This document shows, piece after piece, positions 54,901-61,966 of a stretch of 64,000 nucleotides of DNA (position 1 is the stretch's first letter; each line of letters begins with the position of its first letter). The DNA comes from Bifidobacterium asteroides. GTDB lineage: Bacteria; Actinomycetota; Actinomycetes; Actinomycetales; Bifidobacteriaceae. Position numbers and translations under genes: made by a program. The stretch covers positions 62,001 to 126,000 of the forward strand of contig NZ_QGLL01000009.1 in assembly GCF_003202695.1 (NCBI RefSeq), in the 5' to 3' direction. Under the pieces are notes generated by a model. The model worked only from the letters and a program-made list of their open reading frames with translations. It ran no database searches and was not told where the DNA came from.

Positions 54901-55269
54901 GTGCCCCAGCAGGGCTACCGGACGGGCTTGGGCCGCGTCGTAGCCCAGCTGGTCCATGTCCATGAGGGCACCCAGCTGCACCAGGGCGATGCCGGGCACG
55001 CTGACAGCCGCGTCGGCAGCCGGACCCAGCCTGACCGGGTCAGGCTTGTAGCCGAATAGATCCAGCTGACGGCCGTTAGTGGCCAACAGGTCGGGCTTGA
55101 CCGCCCTGAGCAGGTCGGTGGCCGCCGCCATCCGCTCCCTCAGGGCCCTGTCGATGTCGGGATCACCCTGCAGGTCTGCCAGGGCCACGGTCCAGGGGTT
55201 GGACTGGCCGGCGAACATGAGCGCGTGCGGCTGCTCGGCGAGACGGTTGATGAAGAATGTACTGGTCAT
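45913..55269 (-). CDS. fas: Type I fatty acid synthase (single-chain FAS-I)
   Basis: 3,118 residues, the usual size of actinobacterial FAS-I. It makes saturated acyl-CoA from acetyl- and malonyl-CoA in the cytosol as a hexamer. Domains in order with visible motifs: acetyltransferase (LLGHSQG, Ser124), enoyl reductase (~395-800, PPVMLAGMTPTTVEP; GGGIGTPA), dehydratase (~1220, DFNPIHTSKRG with SAPLVHGMW), malonyl/palmitoyl transferase (AGHSLGEYN, Ser1439), acyl carrier (GVSSRRNQ, carrier Ser1835), ketoreductase (~2150, VAPKSIAGSVTAGLLEGGA) and ketosynthase (VSACATAA, Cys2764; KHDTSTNAND and KSLTGHAKGG histidines). There is no C-terminal phosphopantetheine transferase, so AcpS must act in trans. 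An Ala/Pro linker precedes the carrier domain. It is the last gene of birA-accC-accD-fas. Confidence 0.98.
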   Translation of the reverse strand: MTSTFFINRLAEQPHALMFAGQSNPWTVALADLQGDPDIDRALRERMAAATDLLRAVKPDLLATNGRQLDLFGYKPDPVRLGPAADAAVSVPGIALVQLGALMDMDQLGYDAAQARPVALLGHSQGIIGVHMVQEIQSAGSMKAAQAAIDQILATAMLIGTAGTRQARRLGIHRQGEATPMLSVRGATRHQVEVLVDRVPGARGPISVAVTNSDRNLVLSGYPEDLAAFAIEAGKESDHQRQLREDKVRGGTAFSPVLEYLDVTLPFHSPLMKEAVDLSVDWASRCGLDIERARILAEEVLLNHADWAGRIAEVMDHQDAASLWLVDLGPGETLGKLVDNLVQGTGVGVVEASNQARRAQLSTMEEDPGRTQDWSKLAPRLLETPAGPRVETAFSRLTGKPPVMLAGMTPTTVEPEIVAAAANAGYWAELAGGGQVTAEVFDRHVSQLEDQLQEGRTVEFNAMFMDRYLWNLQFGSQHIVPKKRASGTPIDGVVISAGIPELDEAVTLIRQLNEEGFPYVAFKPGTVDQIRQVVAIARKVAPTNILMEVEGGAAGGHHSWESLDDLLSTTYAEVRACPNIVLVAGGGIGTPARAADYISGQWSRAYHLPDMPVDGVMIGTAAMTAKEAHTNPEIKRALVATPGIDSSTPDPDPFAPMGEKWVSSGKSVGGVGSGLSHLHADIYEMENSSAECGRLLVRVMKHPEELETRRAEIIEALNRTAKPYFGDLETMTYQDWAERFADLSYPWADDTYIDRFLHLLRRIEARVCKRQSGEFDSIFASRQDVAEPEQALRRLHEAYPQAAELKVVPTDVAWFPVLVREYPKPMPFVPVIDNDLLRWWGQDQLWQSEDPRYGADSVRAIPGPISVAGITTVDEPVASILGRFEQAAIDRVRDLCSGPVKAYSQLAGASDAQEFIRRSPNLSWVGHLMANPAYGTALDDPNYTITATGYDDQGEHYDLDIHLDTYWDDDPDGGLDRHAVRDIVVPLTLKSDQVGLFPVVDRSRLPKDVYAMLADTAGIGNTSITGDKLEAMPVIEKDDDDPDHPFGLARTSYTLAANLGFDHEAATGGALPDALIPSGFAPDALVGPAWPAIYAALGSVYVDGFPIIEGLLNAVHLDHLIELEVSEERLLKHTGQRIELTSWAEPYQESASGRVVTIHVVHSAQDGTVLAREVERFAIRGRAYSDQLPLEAPEYGGIRADTVDTPRRLLRRVTVTAPKDMTAFARTSGDFNPIHTSKRGAAVSGLSAPLVHGMWLSATAQYAAQATDEQGVHYEIAGWTYNMYGMVQLGDKVEISLERVGKVRHGGLVLEVTCRIDGQLVSRGTAIARAPRTAYVYPGQGIQQQGMVLDERSKSPAARETWERADALTRSKLGFSILAVVRDNPHTLTAKGVTYHHPEGLLNLTQFTQVALATVAFAQTARLRESGMDIWPAYFAGHSLGEYNALSSFAGVMSLETVLELVFHRGSTMHSLIERDEQGRSNYRMGALRPNQFGVGDSGVKQYVESVSKECGEFLEIVNYNLAGQQYAVAGTIAGLEYLRADANRRAKEAGGKPAFMYVPGIDVPFHSTLLRKGVPEFRDTLDALLPAHIDYSRLEGRYIPNLVARPFQMSKEFAASILEVVPSERIKQALDDPQVWDQYAADDQKLGRLLLTELLSWQFASPVRWIETQAIMFDAPEQGGLGVEQLIEVGLGHSPTLANLGTKTLKLPDFRERHVNVYNLGRDESRVYLTDTDPMAPVEEPAALVQDSSRDSAQTAAAAPVPDPAPAPASAPAAADDSVPAPAPATGGPSAADVADLPFKASDAIAVLLAYATKIRPEQIGQTDTTDTLTNGVSSRRNQLLMDISSELGVASVDGAAEASMTDLSALVNKVAPNYRPFGPVLSDIVRERIRDLFGPSGLKLQQVEQRVSDVWQLGSGWVSATVASLVLDTREGASSRGGDLALLPTEAVSTAAAANALIDQAVQQVAQRHGVTVSMPSAGGAAGGAVVDSAALDAFAAKVTGSDGVLASTARFLLDKLGLEPPAVQPGENEDAAVVAAVDAELGSDWPDQVAPRFEASRAVLFDDRWASAREDLAHIYHEHDDDRSRLSFVGAGREVRDQAFWYAEQARKRGEQDLARVFSGIADQAMTPADLDQTATRFAKDVAVVTGVAPKSIAGSVTAGLLEGGATVIAVCHSLKPKTVIWARDLYRRHAVGGARLWIVSANLSSYRDVDALVNWVGNEQRKTTGATTTVLKPAYEPTLLLPFAAPAMHGTMADSGRLFESQARLMLWSLERQIAGFAGIGADTDVDHRLHVVLPGSPNRGMFGGDGAYGEVKAALDAIVNRSRPEQDWSGRVTFAHPLIGWVRGTGLMGGNDPLVRVVERHGIHTYSTEQMADSLLELCTVQARQQALQAPLRADLTGGLGSSPLDLKALKAEAARTDDSSIPAPPEQTGDASEAAGRDPGRIIKALPTPQVPAQAPVDMQDWQDVTARPEDQIVIVSIGEMGPWGSGRTRFEAEMGIHSDGQVDLSAAAVLELAWNMGLVEWQDSPKPGWYDTDGELVPEQDIAERYHDQVVARSGIRPFDDGMGSDYRQGTNEEEVDVFLDHDVAFSVPTRDMAEEYVAQDPDHTSVARDDQSGEWTVTRRPGSRIRVPRRATMSRTVGGQFPKGFDPVKWGIPASMVGDVDQIALWNIVTTVDAYLSAGFTPVEILQAVHPSKVASTQGTGFGGMASMRKLYLDRFLGKEIPTDILQEALPNVVAAHVMQSYIGGYGNMVQPVSACATAAVSLEEGADKIALGKADFVVTGAIDDIGVESVIGFGNMNATADSAEMYAKGIQPRFFSRANDRRRGGFLESQGGGTILLTRGDIALRMGLPVAGVVGYIHSFADGAHTSIPAPGLGALAAGMGGRDSDLVRSLAKLGVDPDDIAVVSKHDTSTNANDPNESELHNTLARAIGRTDGNPLYVISQKSLTGHAKGGACIFQINGLTQLFRSGVIPANASLDCVDPVLRRDDHLVWLEQPLKVGRVKAGLVTSLGFGHVSGIGVIVSPGAFEAAVLKTSGQEALDEWRRRANDRLAAGQRRLEEGRMGRAPLYEPIDNRRFHEDGHGYVGHEVEKAMLLDPQARLGADGYYDRS

Positions 55270-55320
55270 GATGTCCTATTCGTAGAGGTTTGGGGATTGC
55301 TGATAATGACGAGGAGAAGC

Positions 55321-56892
55321 TCATAGAGGCTGATTGCCATGGTGCTTGTCGTTGACTCTGACATGCTGCTTGTCTGCCAAGAGGTCCATGGCGTGGATCA
55401 GGACCGGTCTGGTCTGCTCCGGGTCGATCATGCCGTCCAGCTCGCCCATTTCCAGGGAGAGGTTGGCGTTGACGGTGCTGTTTTCGTACTCCTGGGCCAG
55501 CCGATTGCGCAGTTCGTCCACGTCCCGGCCGGCCTCCTTGGCCTCCTGCAGGTCGCGTCGGTGGATGATGTTGACCGCGCCTTGGGCTCCCAGCACGGCG
55601 ATCTGCGAGGAGGGCCAGGCGTAGTTGAGGTCTGCGCCGATGGCCTTGGAGCCCATGACGATGTAGGAGCCGCCGAAGGCCTTGCGCAGAACAATGGTGA
55701 CCATGGGCACCTGGGCGTTGGCGTAGGCGTAGATGACCTTGGCCCCCCGGCGGATGATGCCGGCGTGCTCCTGATCCGAGCCGGGCTTGTAGCCGGGGGT
55801 GTCCACCAGGGTGATGACCGGCAGATTGAAGGCGTCGCAGAGGCGAACGAATCGAGCCAGCTTCTCGGAGGATTCCACATCCAGGCTGCCCGCGTCCACC
55901 ATGGGCTGGTTGGCAACGATTCCCACTGGCCGGCCCTCCAGGCAGGCGAATCCGACCACGATAGACCGGGCGTAGAGCTCCTGGACCTGGACCAGCTCGC
56001 CATAGTCGACTATGGCATGGATGACGTCCAGCACGTCGTAGGGCTGCCGGTCGCTCTCGGGGATGACCGTGGCCAGGCGCTTGGCGGCCTGACGCTCGGC
56101 ATGGCCGGAGATGAAGGCGTATCGGGGAGGCTCCAGGCCGCTGTTGGCGGGCAGATAGGCCAGCACGGTCCTGGCGTAGTCGATGGCGTCGGCCTCGTCC
56201 TCGCCCAGGTAGTGGGCCACGCCGGAACGAGTGTTGTGCACGTAGCCGCCGCCCAGCTGGTCCATGCTGATGGTCTCGCCCGTGGCCGCCTTGACCACGT
56301 CGGGGCCAGTGACGAACATGTCCGAGTTCTCCTTGGTCATGATGATCAGGTCGGTCAGGGCCGGGCAGTAGACGGCACCGCCTGCGCAGGGCCCCAGGAT
56401 CAGAGAGATCTGCGGGACGAATCCGCTGGCCTGGCAGGTCTTGCGGAAGATTCGGCCATACTGGGTCAGGGCGGCCACGCCCTCCTGGATGCGGGCGCCG
56501 CCCGAGTCGATCATGGCTACGATGGGAACCTTGATCCGCAGAGCCATGTCCATGAGACGACAGATCTTCTCGCCTTCGGCCTGGCCCAGGGTGCCGCCCC
56601 TAACGGAGAAGTCCTGGGCATAGACGCCGACCTTGCGTCCGTAGACCAGGCCGAAGCCGGTGATGACCGCAGATCCCGCCCGGTCCCCGGCGATGTCACC
56701 GCCAGCGAATCGGCCCACCTCCTCGAAGGTGTCCTTGTCGAAGAGCAGATCCAGGCGCTCCCGGGCGGTCTGCTTGCCCTTGGCATGCTGACGGTCGCGG
56801 GCGTGCTCCTCGGCCTGCTTGGCCAAGGCGGCGGCCCGATGGATGCCCTGGCGCACCGGCTGGGAGCCCAAGGTGGATTCGGTAACGCTCAT
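55321..56892 (-). CDS. accD: Acyl-CoA carboxylase beta subunit (carboxyltransferase)
   Basis: 523 residues, the standard size of AccD/PccB-type carboxyltransferases. It transfers CO2 from carboxybiotin to acetyl-CoA (malonyl-CoA for FAS). Segments: GKQTARERLDLLFDKDTF, DFSVRGGTLGQAEGEKICRLMDMA, DSGGARIQEGV (oxyanion loop), GPCAGGAVY, GGYVHNTRSGV, then VDTPGYKPGSDQEHAGIIRRGAK and LRKAFGGSYIVMGSK. It overlaps accC by 4 bp and lies 51 bp before fas. Acetyl- versus propionyl-CoA specificity cannot be read directly, but linkage to fas favours acetyl-CoA. Confidence 0.95.
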   Translation of the reverse strand: MSVTESTLGSQPVRQGIHRAAALAKQAEEHARDRQHAKGKQTARERLDLLFDKDTFEEVGRFAGGDIAGDRAGSAVITGFGLVYGRKVGVYAQDFSVRGGTLGQAEGEKICRLMDMALRIKVPIVAMIDSGGARIQEGVAALTQYGRIFRKTCQASGFVPQISLILGPCAGGAVYCPALTDLIIMTKENSDMFVTGPDVVKAATGETISMDQLGGGYVHNTRSGVAHYLGEDEADAIDYARTVLAYLPANSGLEPPRYAFISGHAERQAAKRLATVIPESDRQPYDVLDVIHAIVDYGELVQVQELYARSIVVGFACLEGRPVGIVANQPMVDAGSLDVESSEKLARFVRLCDAFNLPVITLVDTPGYKPGSDQEHAGIIRRGAKVIYAYANAQVPMVTIVLRKAFGGSYIVMGSKAIGADLNYAWPSSQIAVLGAQGAVNIIHRRDLQEAKEAGRDVDELRNRLAQEYENSTVNANLSLEMGELDGMIDPEQTRPVLIHAMDLLADKQHVRVNDKHHGNQPL

Positions 56893-58724
56893 GCCTGCTC
56901 CTCCTCGCCCAGATCCAGGGTGACCAGGGTCTGGCCCGGATCCACCCCTTGTGCCACGGCCACATCAATGGTCTTCACACGGCCCTTGGCCGGGGCATAG
57001 ACGTAGTTCTCCATCTTCATGGACTCCAGAACCACCAGCAGGTCGCCCTTGTCAACGTCCTGATCGGGGGCGACGTTGATGCGGGTGACCACCGCCTGCA
57101 TGGTGGCCACGATGACCCCGGACCGGGCCGCATCCTGCCGGGGTGCGCCAGGCTCCTGATCCCGCAGCCCGCGCCCGCGCAGGGGCTGCCGGGGCCGGGA
57201 AATACCGCCGTGACCGCTGATGCCGCCCATGCCTCCCAGCAGCGACTGGGGCAGGGCCAGCCTGACCCGCTTGTCGTCGATCTCCACGTTATAGGTCTCC
57301 ATGGGATCGCTGTCCCGCTCCTGTTCCTGGACGGATGCGCCGGAGACCGAGGCGGGCTGGCCGCTGCCGTTGGAGGCAGGCTCCACGTTCAGATAGACCC
57401 GTTCAAGCCACTTGGTGGACACTTCGAAGGAGTGCCCGTCCTCGGCAGTGAACTCGGGGTTGGTGAAGATCTTCTGGAAGAGTCCGGCCGGGGTAGGGAC
57501 CCCGCCGATGCTCATCTCGCGCAGGGCCCGGCGAACCCTGGCCACAGCTGCCGGGCGGTCCTGAGCAGTCACGATCAGCTTGCCCATCATGGAATCGTCC
57601 CTGGGCGAGACCGTGTCGCCCACTTCGACGCCCGAGTCCACGCGAATGCCGGGGCCGGAGGGCCACTGAATCGACTCGATGGTCCCTGAGCTGGGAGTCA
57701 GGTTGGTGGCCGGGTCCTCGCTGGTGATGCGCAGCTCGAAGCTGTGGCCTCGGGGCGAAGGCGCCACGTTCAGGGAGCCGCCGTCAGCGATCCGCAGCTG
57801 TTCGCGGACCAGGTCCAGTCCGCAGACCTGCTCGCTGACCGTATGCTCCACCTGCAGCCGGGGGTTGACCTCCATGAAGTAGACATCGTCCCTGGGGGTG
57901 ACCAGGAACTCGCAGGTGCCCAGCCCCACGTAGCCCACCGTATCGAACAGGCGGCGGGAGAATCCCTCCAGCTGGGCGATCACATCGTCGGACAGGAAGG
58001 GGGCCGGGGCCTCCTCCACCAGCTTCTGGTTGCGGCGCTGGACCGAACAGTCTCTTGTGGAGTAGACGGTGAACTGGCCGTGGCTGTCCCTGCCGGACTG
58101 GGTCTCCACGTGCCGGGCCCGGTCCACGAACTTCTCGATGAAGTAGTCGCCCAGGTCGCCGCCCTGAAGGGCATCATGGTTCATATAGAAGGTGCGCAGC
58201 TCGTCGCTGTCGTTGATCAGGGTGATCCCACGGCCGCCGCCGCCGTCAGCCTTCTTCATCATGACCGGATAGCCGTGCTCGTCGGCGAAGTCCAGCAGGG
58301 GGCGCATGTCGGTGACGGGCTCGCTCAGTCCGGGCACCACCGGCACCCGTGCTCGCTCGGCCACCTTGCAGGCGGTGATCTTGTCGCCGAGCTCATCCAG
58401 AACATCCGGATCCGGACCCACCCAGGTGATGCCCGCCTCGAGCACCTTTCGCGCGAAGGAGGAGAACTCGGACAGGAAGCCGTAGCCCGGGTGAAGGGCG
58501 TCAGCGCCTGACCTGCGGGCGATGGAGACGATCAGATCCTCGTTCAGATAGGTCTCCATATTGGTATCCCCAGGCAGCAGGTAGGCCTCGTCCGCCATCT
58601 GGGCATAGGGGGCGTCCCGATCCTGATCGGCATAGACGGCCACGGTGGCGATGCCCATCTCCTGGGCGGTGCGCACAACCCGCAATGCTATCTCGCCGCG
58701 GTTGGCAATCAGCAGTTTTTTCAT
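56889..58724 (-). CDS. accC: Acyl-CoA carboxylase alpha subunit (biotin carboxylase fused to BCCP)
   Basis: 611 residues. An ATP-grasp biotin carboxylase (residues ~1-450: KKLLIANRGEIALRVVRTAQEMG, GYGFLSEFSSFA, MMKKADGGGGRGI, EVNPRLQVEHTVSE) is joined through a Ser/Gly-rich linker to a biotin carrier domain with LESMKMENY (biotinyl Lys) near the C-terminus. It carboxylates biotin using ATP and bicarbonate. It lies between birA (65 bp) and accD (4-bp overlap), so enzyme, partner and ligase are made together. Confidence 0.95.
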   Translation of the reverse strand: MKKLLIANRGEIALRVVRTAQEMGIATVAVYADQDRDAPYAQMADEAYLLPGDTNMETYLNEDLIVSIARRSGADALHPGYGFLSEFSSFARKVLEAGITWVGPDPDVLDELGDKITACKVAERARVPVVPGLSEPVTDMRPLLDFADEHGYPVMMKKADGGGGRGITLINDSDELRTFYMNHDALQGGDLGDYFIEKFVDRARHVETQSGRDSHGQFTVYSTRDCSVQRRNQKLVEEAPAPFLSDDVIAQLEGFSRRLFDTVGYVGLGTCEFLVTPRDDVYFMEVNPRLQVEHTVSEQVCGLDLVREQLRIADGGSLNVAPSPRGHSFELRITSEDPATNLTPSSGTIESIQWPSGPGIRVDSGVEVGDTVSPRDDSMMGKLIVTAQDRPAAVARVRRALREMSIGGVPTPAGLFQKIFTNPEFTAEDGHSFEVSTKWLERVYLNVEPASNGSGQPASVSGASVQEQERDSDPMETYNVEIDDKRVRLALPQSLLGGMGGISGHGGISRPRQPLRGRGLRDQEPGAPRQDAARSGVIVATMQAVVTRINVAPDQDVDKGDLLVVLESMKMENYVYAPAKGRVKTIDVAVAQGVDPGQTLVTLDLGEEEQA

Positions 58725-58789
58725 TCCCCTCTCCTCACTGGTTGATCAAGGGCGATTGGACTGACAGAAAAGTATGAACATGGCAGGAA

Positions 58790-59917
58790 TCAGGCCCTCA
58801 CAGCGGCCACTTCGGGCAGGATGCCCACGTCGGCCGTGGACACATCAACTTGGCCCCCATCCGACAGCCGCACCCGCAGGGAAGCATCGGGGTTGATCTC
58901 CAGGGCACGACCCTCCACGGGAGCTCCGGACACGGGAACGACCCTGACCCGCCGACCGAGCGTCCAGCTGAGCGCGGTGATCCTCGAGCGCAGGCCCTTG
59001 GGCCCGTTCAAGGCTCTTTCCAGCGAACCATCAAGGCCAAGGGGGGCCATTTGCCCGCTCAGGTGCCAGCTGATGGCGTCGACCAGATCGTCGCGCAGAG
59101 TCTGGTAGTCGGGCAGGCTGAGGTAATGGAGCTGCAGAGAAGTGGAATCCGCAATAGGCAGCGCCTGTCGAGGCAGAAAAAGGTTGATCCCGATGCCGAC
59201 GGCCAGAGCCGACCAGTCCTGATCCACCCGGACCAGTTCGCACAGGATGCCCCCCAGCTTGGACCCGCGGCAGAACAGGTCGTTAGGCCACTTGAGAGTC
59301 AGAATCCGTTCAGGCTCGCCGCCGTCGGACAGCTGGCAGCCATGGTACGCAAGCACGTCCTGGAGGCCTTCCAGAGCAGCCAGTCCAGCCACCATGGGCA
59401 TCCACCCGCTAAGCGGCCCGGTAAGCAAGCTGGTGGGCAGCGGCAGGGCCCAAGTAGCCAGCAAGGAGCATCGAGGCTGGTTGACCCAGGTTCGGCCAAG
59501 ACGACCGCGGCACCGGGACTGCGCATCAGCAACCGCTACGCTGAGCGGCATGGTGCGCCCCCCGGCGCCCGGCCATCGCCGAAGACCTTTACTTGCGACT
59601 CTTCCCTCGTAGTTTCTAGTCGTAGAAACACCCTGACGGGCATTTTTTCGAGGCGTACCTTCGGCTTTCCCCTTAGTGCCAGAGACCAGTACTTTCACAG
59701 CCCCCGTGCTCGTTGTCGATTCACTGCCCCCGAATAGTCGCTCGACCCGGTCGCGCGCATCCGAATAGGACGAGGCTTCCAGAGCATGAGCCACGAGCGT
59801 ATTGGTCGAATCGACGGTGTCGAACACCACGATCGAGGAGACCACGCCACTGTCCAGCGATGCCGATGGTTGCCACTTGATATTCTGATGAGGCACGCGT
59901 TCCACTATACGGCACAA
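58790..59917 (-). CDS. birA: Biotin-[acetyl-CoA carboxylase] ligase (BirA), with a large insert
   Basis: 375 residues; actinobacterial BirA is usually ~260-290. It activates biotin and attaches it to the AccC-BCCP subunit encoded next to it. Motifs: VDSTNTLVAHALEA, the biotin-loop equivalent SRCRGRLGRTW (usually GRGRxGRxW), TLKWPNDLF, KLGGILCE, VGIGINLFLP and a C-terminal SH3-like domain (VRVVPVSGAPVEGRALEI). Between DSTN and the biotin loop there is an insert of roughly 75 polar Ser/Gly/Arg/Lys-rich residues (about 60-115). There is no DNA-binding N-terminal domain, so it is not a repressor. It heads the birA-accC-accD-fas run and is divergent from the membrane gene at 60074. Confidence 0.9.
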   Translation of the reverse strand: MCRIVERVPHQNIKWQPSASLDSGVVSSIVVFDTVDSTNTLVAHALEASSYSDARDRVERLFGGSESTTSTGAVKVLVSGTKGKAEGTPRKNARQGVSTTRNYEGRVASKGLRRWPGAGGRTMPLSVAVADAQSRCRGRLGRTWVNQPRCSLLATWALPLPTSLLTGPLSGWMPMVAGLAALEGLQDVLAYHGCQLSDGGEPERILTLKWPNDLFCRGSKLGGILCELVRVDQDWSALAVGIGINLFLPRQALPIADSTSLQLHYLSLPDYQTLRDDLVDAISWHLSGQMAPLGLDGSLERALNGPKGLRSRITALSWTLGRRVRVVPVSGAPVEGRALEINPDASLRVRLSDGGQVDVSTADVGILPEVAAVRA

Positions 59918-60073
59918 GGGGTCAGCCCTGGTAGCGAACCATCCACAAAAGCGGCGGCCGATTTTTGTATCTTTTCACAGGATGCTCCTGAACAGCTCAT
60001 AACGCATCCTCGGATGGACACTGGATAAAATAGGAAAATCATGCAATAAACACAATCTGCGAAAGGGGTTCTT

Positions 60074-61966
60074 TTGAGCGCAGACGGTCGTAGGGTGCAG
60101 CCAAGAGAGGAGGTCGAGCGACCTGTGTCGACCTCGGTCCTGAAGACCAAGAGGCCTCGGCCTGGTGCATCCCGGACCGTCGGCCTGGCTCTGGCCCTGC
60201 TGGCCTGCCTCTGGATCGCCTGGTGCACCGGGCTGGGACCCATCTACCGTCTGCAGGGTTCTCTGACGCAGATAGGCCTGGCCCAAATGCTGATCATGCT
60301 GGGAACCCTGGCCGTCTGCATGGCTCTGGTCCTGGCCTGCCGCCGGATTCTGCTAGGCGGCGCACCACTGCGAATGCCGCAGCGGCTGACCGCCCTGGCA
60401 CAGCGCCCACGGATGCGTGCCTACGCGGCCTTCATCAACCGGCAAACCAGCGGCTGGCGGCCCATCATGCGTCTGCTCCTGCTGGGCTGGGCCTGGGCCT
60501 TTCTTACCCTGCTGGCCGCCTACGGGGCCGACCTGTACGCACAGGCCCAGGAATGCGCCAATTTCCTGGCCCAGCTGCAGGGCGATCAGCCCCCTTACGG
60601 CGGCAATGCCTTCACCCAGATGGACGTCTACCCCATCGGCCACTACCTGTGGCCGGGGCACCCAGCCTTCCTGACGGATCAGCACAACATAGTGCTGACC
60701 CTAGCCTATGGGATGACCATCATGGCCTCCAACCACCTGACCGGATCCTATGACGCGGGCATCGTGCTCCTGGCAGGGCTGCAGGTGGTCTTTGCGGCCT
60801 TCTGCTGCGCCGTCACCGCTGACCGCTTCCTGCGCGGCAGGGGAACCGAACAGGTCGGCGCCCTGGCCCGCACCCTGGTCATGCTTTTCTTCCTGCTCTG
60901 CCCCTTCGTGGTTTTCAGCACCTTCAGCCTGACCAAGTCCCCCCTTTTCGCCTTCGCCTTCATCTGGTGGTTCGGCATCTGGCACCAGCTGGAAGCGGAG
61001 AATAGGAACTCGTCGCCTTCCGCCAGCCAAGCGACCCGACTGCGACCTGCCCTTGCGCTGAGCACCCTGATCATGCTGATCAGCGCCAAGTACGCCCTCT
61101 ACATCGTCCTGGCCCAGCTGGTCCTGGCTCTGATCATCCACCGTCGTCAGTGGGTCACCATCCTGGGCGGACTCCTGCTGCCCCTGGTCCTGTTCACAGG
61201 GGCGACCGGGGCCCTGACGGCCACAGGGACGGTCATCCAGGGCGATCCCGTGGAAAGCCGCAGCATCCAGCTGCAGCAGATCGCCCGAGTGGCCCAGCTC
61301 AACCCCCATGGGATTCCTGCCCAGGCGAGGGCCGACCTTGAGCCCATCATGGACCTGGACAATGCCGCCATCCAGTACACCCCCTGGGAGGCCGACCGGG
61401 TCAAGTCCTCGGGCAACCAGCCCAAACTGATCGTCTACCGCTGGAGGACCGTGACGCCCGAGCAGATGTCCCGGCTGAATCGGGCCTGGCTCCGGGTGGG
61501 ACTGCACAACCCGGTGATCTACCTGGATGCCTTCATGGCCGAGTCCTACGGCTACTTCGACCCCGGCGACCCTGCCTACGTGGCTATGTCCTACTACCTC
61601 AACAATGGTTACGTGCAGAATTCCGGCTCCTGGCTGGCGGCCTGGTGCCACGACTGGCGTAACGGGGTGACCGGATTCGTCAGAGCCTGGGCCGATACAC
61701 CCCTGCTGGGCCTGGTGGCAAGGGCCAACTTCTGGGTGGTGGCCGCTCTGCTGCTGATCGTCGCCCGACTGGCAGCCGGCCACTGGCGCGGAGCCCTGTG
61801 CTGGTTCCCCCTTCTGCTGATCATGGGGGTCATGATCACCGCCCCAGCCAACAACTTCGAACGGCACATGCTTCCGGTGGACATGGCAGTGCCCTTCCTG
61901 ATCCTGGATATGGTCCGGCAGAGCCGCCGTGCCCGAACTGGTGACATGATGGACCGTCTGACATGA
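60074..61966 (+). CDS. DUF6020-type polytopic membrane protein
   Basis: 630 residues with about a dozen transmembrane helices, resembling the DUF6020 family of actinobacterial membrane proteins (GT-C glycosyltransferase-like layout: large loop TQMDVYPIGHYLWPGHPAFLTDQHNIVLTL after the first helices, and a soluble loop at ~400-480). The start is TTG at 60074 with GAAAGGGG five bases upstream. The function is unknown; a lipid-linked sugar transfer role would fit the layout but is a guess. It overlaps the regulator gene downstream by 4 bp. Confidence 0.7.
   Translation: MSADGRRVQPREEVERPVSTSVLKTKRPRPGASRTVGLALALLACLWIAWCTGLGPIYRLQGSLTQIGLAQMLIMLGTLAVCMALVLACRRILLGGAPLRMPQRLTALAQRPRMRAYAAFINRQTSGWRPIMRLLLLGWAWAFLTLLAAYGADLYAQAQECANFLAQLQGDQPPYGGNAFTQMDVYPIGHYLWPGHPAFLTDQHNIVLTLAYGMTIMASNHLTGSYDAGIVLLAGLQVVFAAFCCAVTADRFLRGRGTEQVGALARTLVMLFFLLCPFVVFSTFSLTKSPLFAFAFIWWFGIWHQLEAENRNSSPSASQATRLRPALALSTLIMLISAKYALYIVLAQLVLALIIHRRQWVTILGGLLLPLVLFTGATGALTATGTVIQGDPVESRSIQLQQIARVAQLNPHGIPAQARADLEPIMDLDNAAIQYTPWEADRVKSSGNQPKLIVYRWRTVTPEQMSRLNRAWLRVGLHNPVIYLDAFMAESYGYFDPGDPAYVAMSYYLNNGYVQNSGSWLAAWCHDWRNGVTGFVRAWADTPLLGLVARANFWVVAALLLIVARLAAGHWRGALCWFPLLLIMGVMITAPANNFERHMLPVDMAVPFLILDMVRQSRRARTGDMMDRLT

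Noticed and set aside
46399..55059. Long plus-strand frames opposite fas (for example 46399-49095 and 53164-55059)
   Set aside because: Antisense shadows of a G+C-rich gene; no family motifs or ribosome-binding sites, and the sense strand is a fully recognisable FAS-I.
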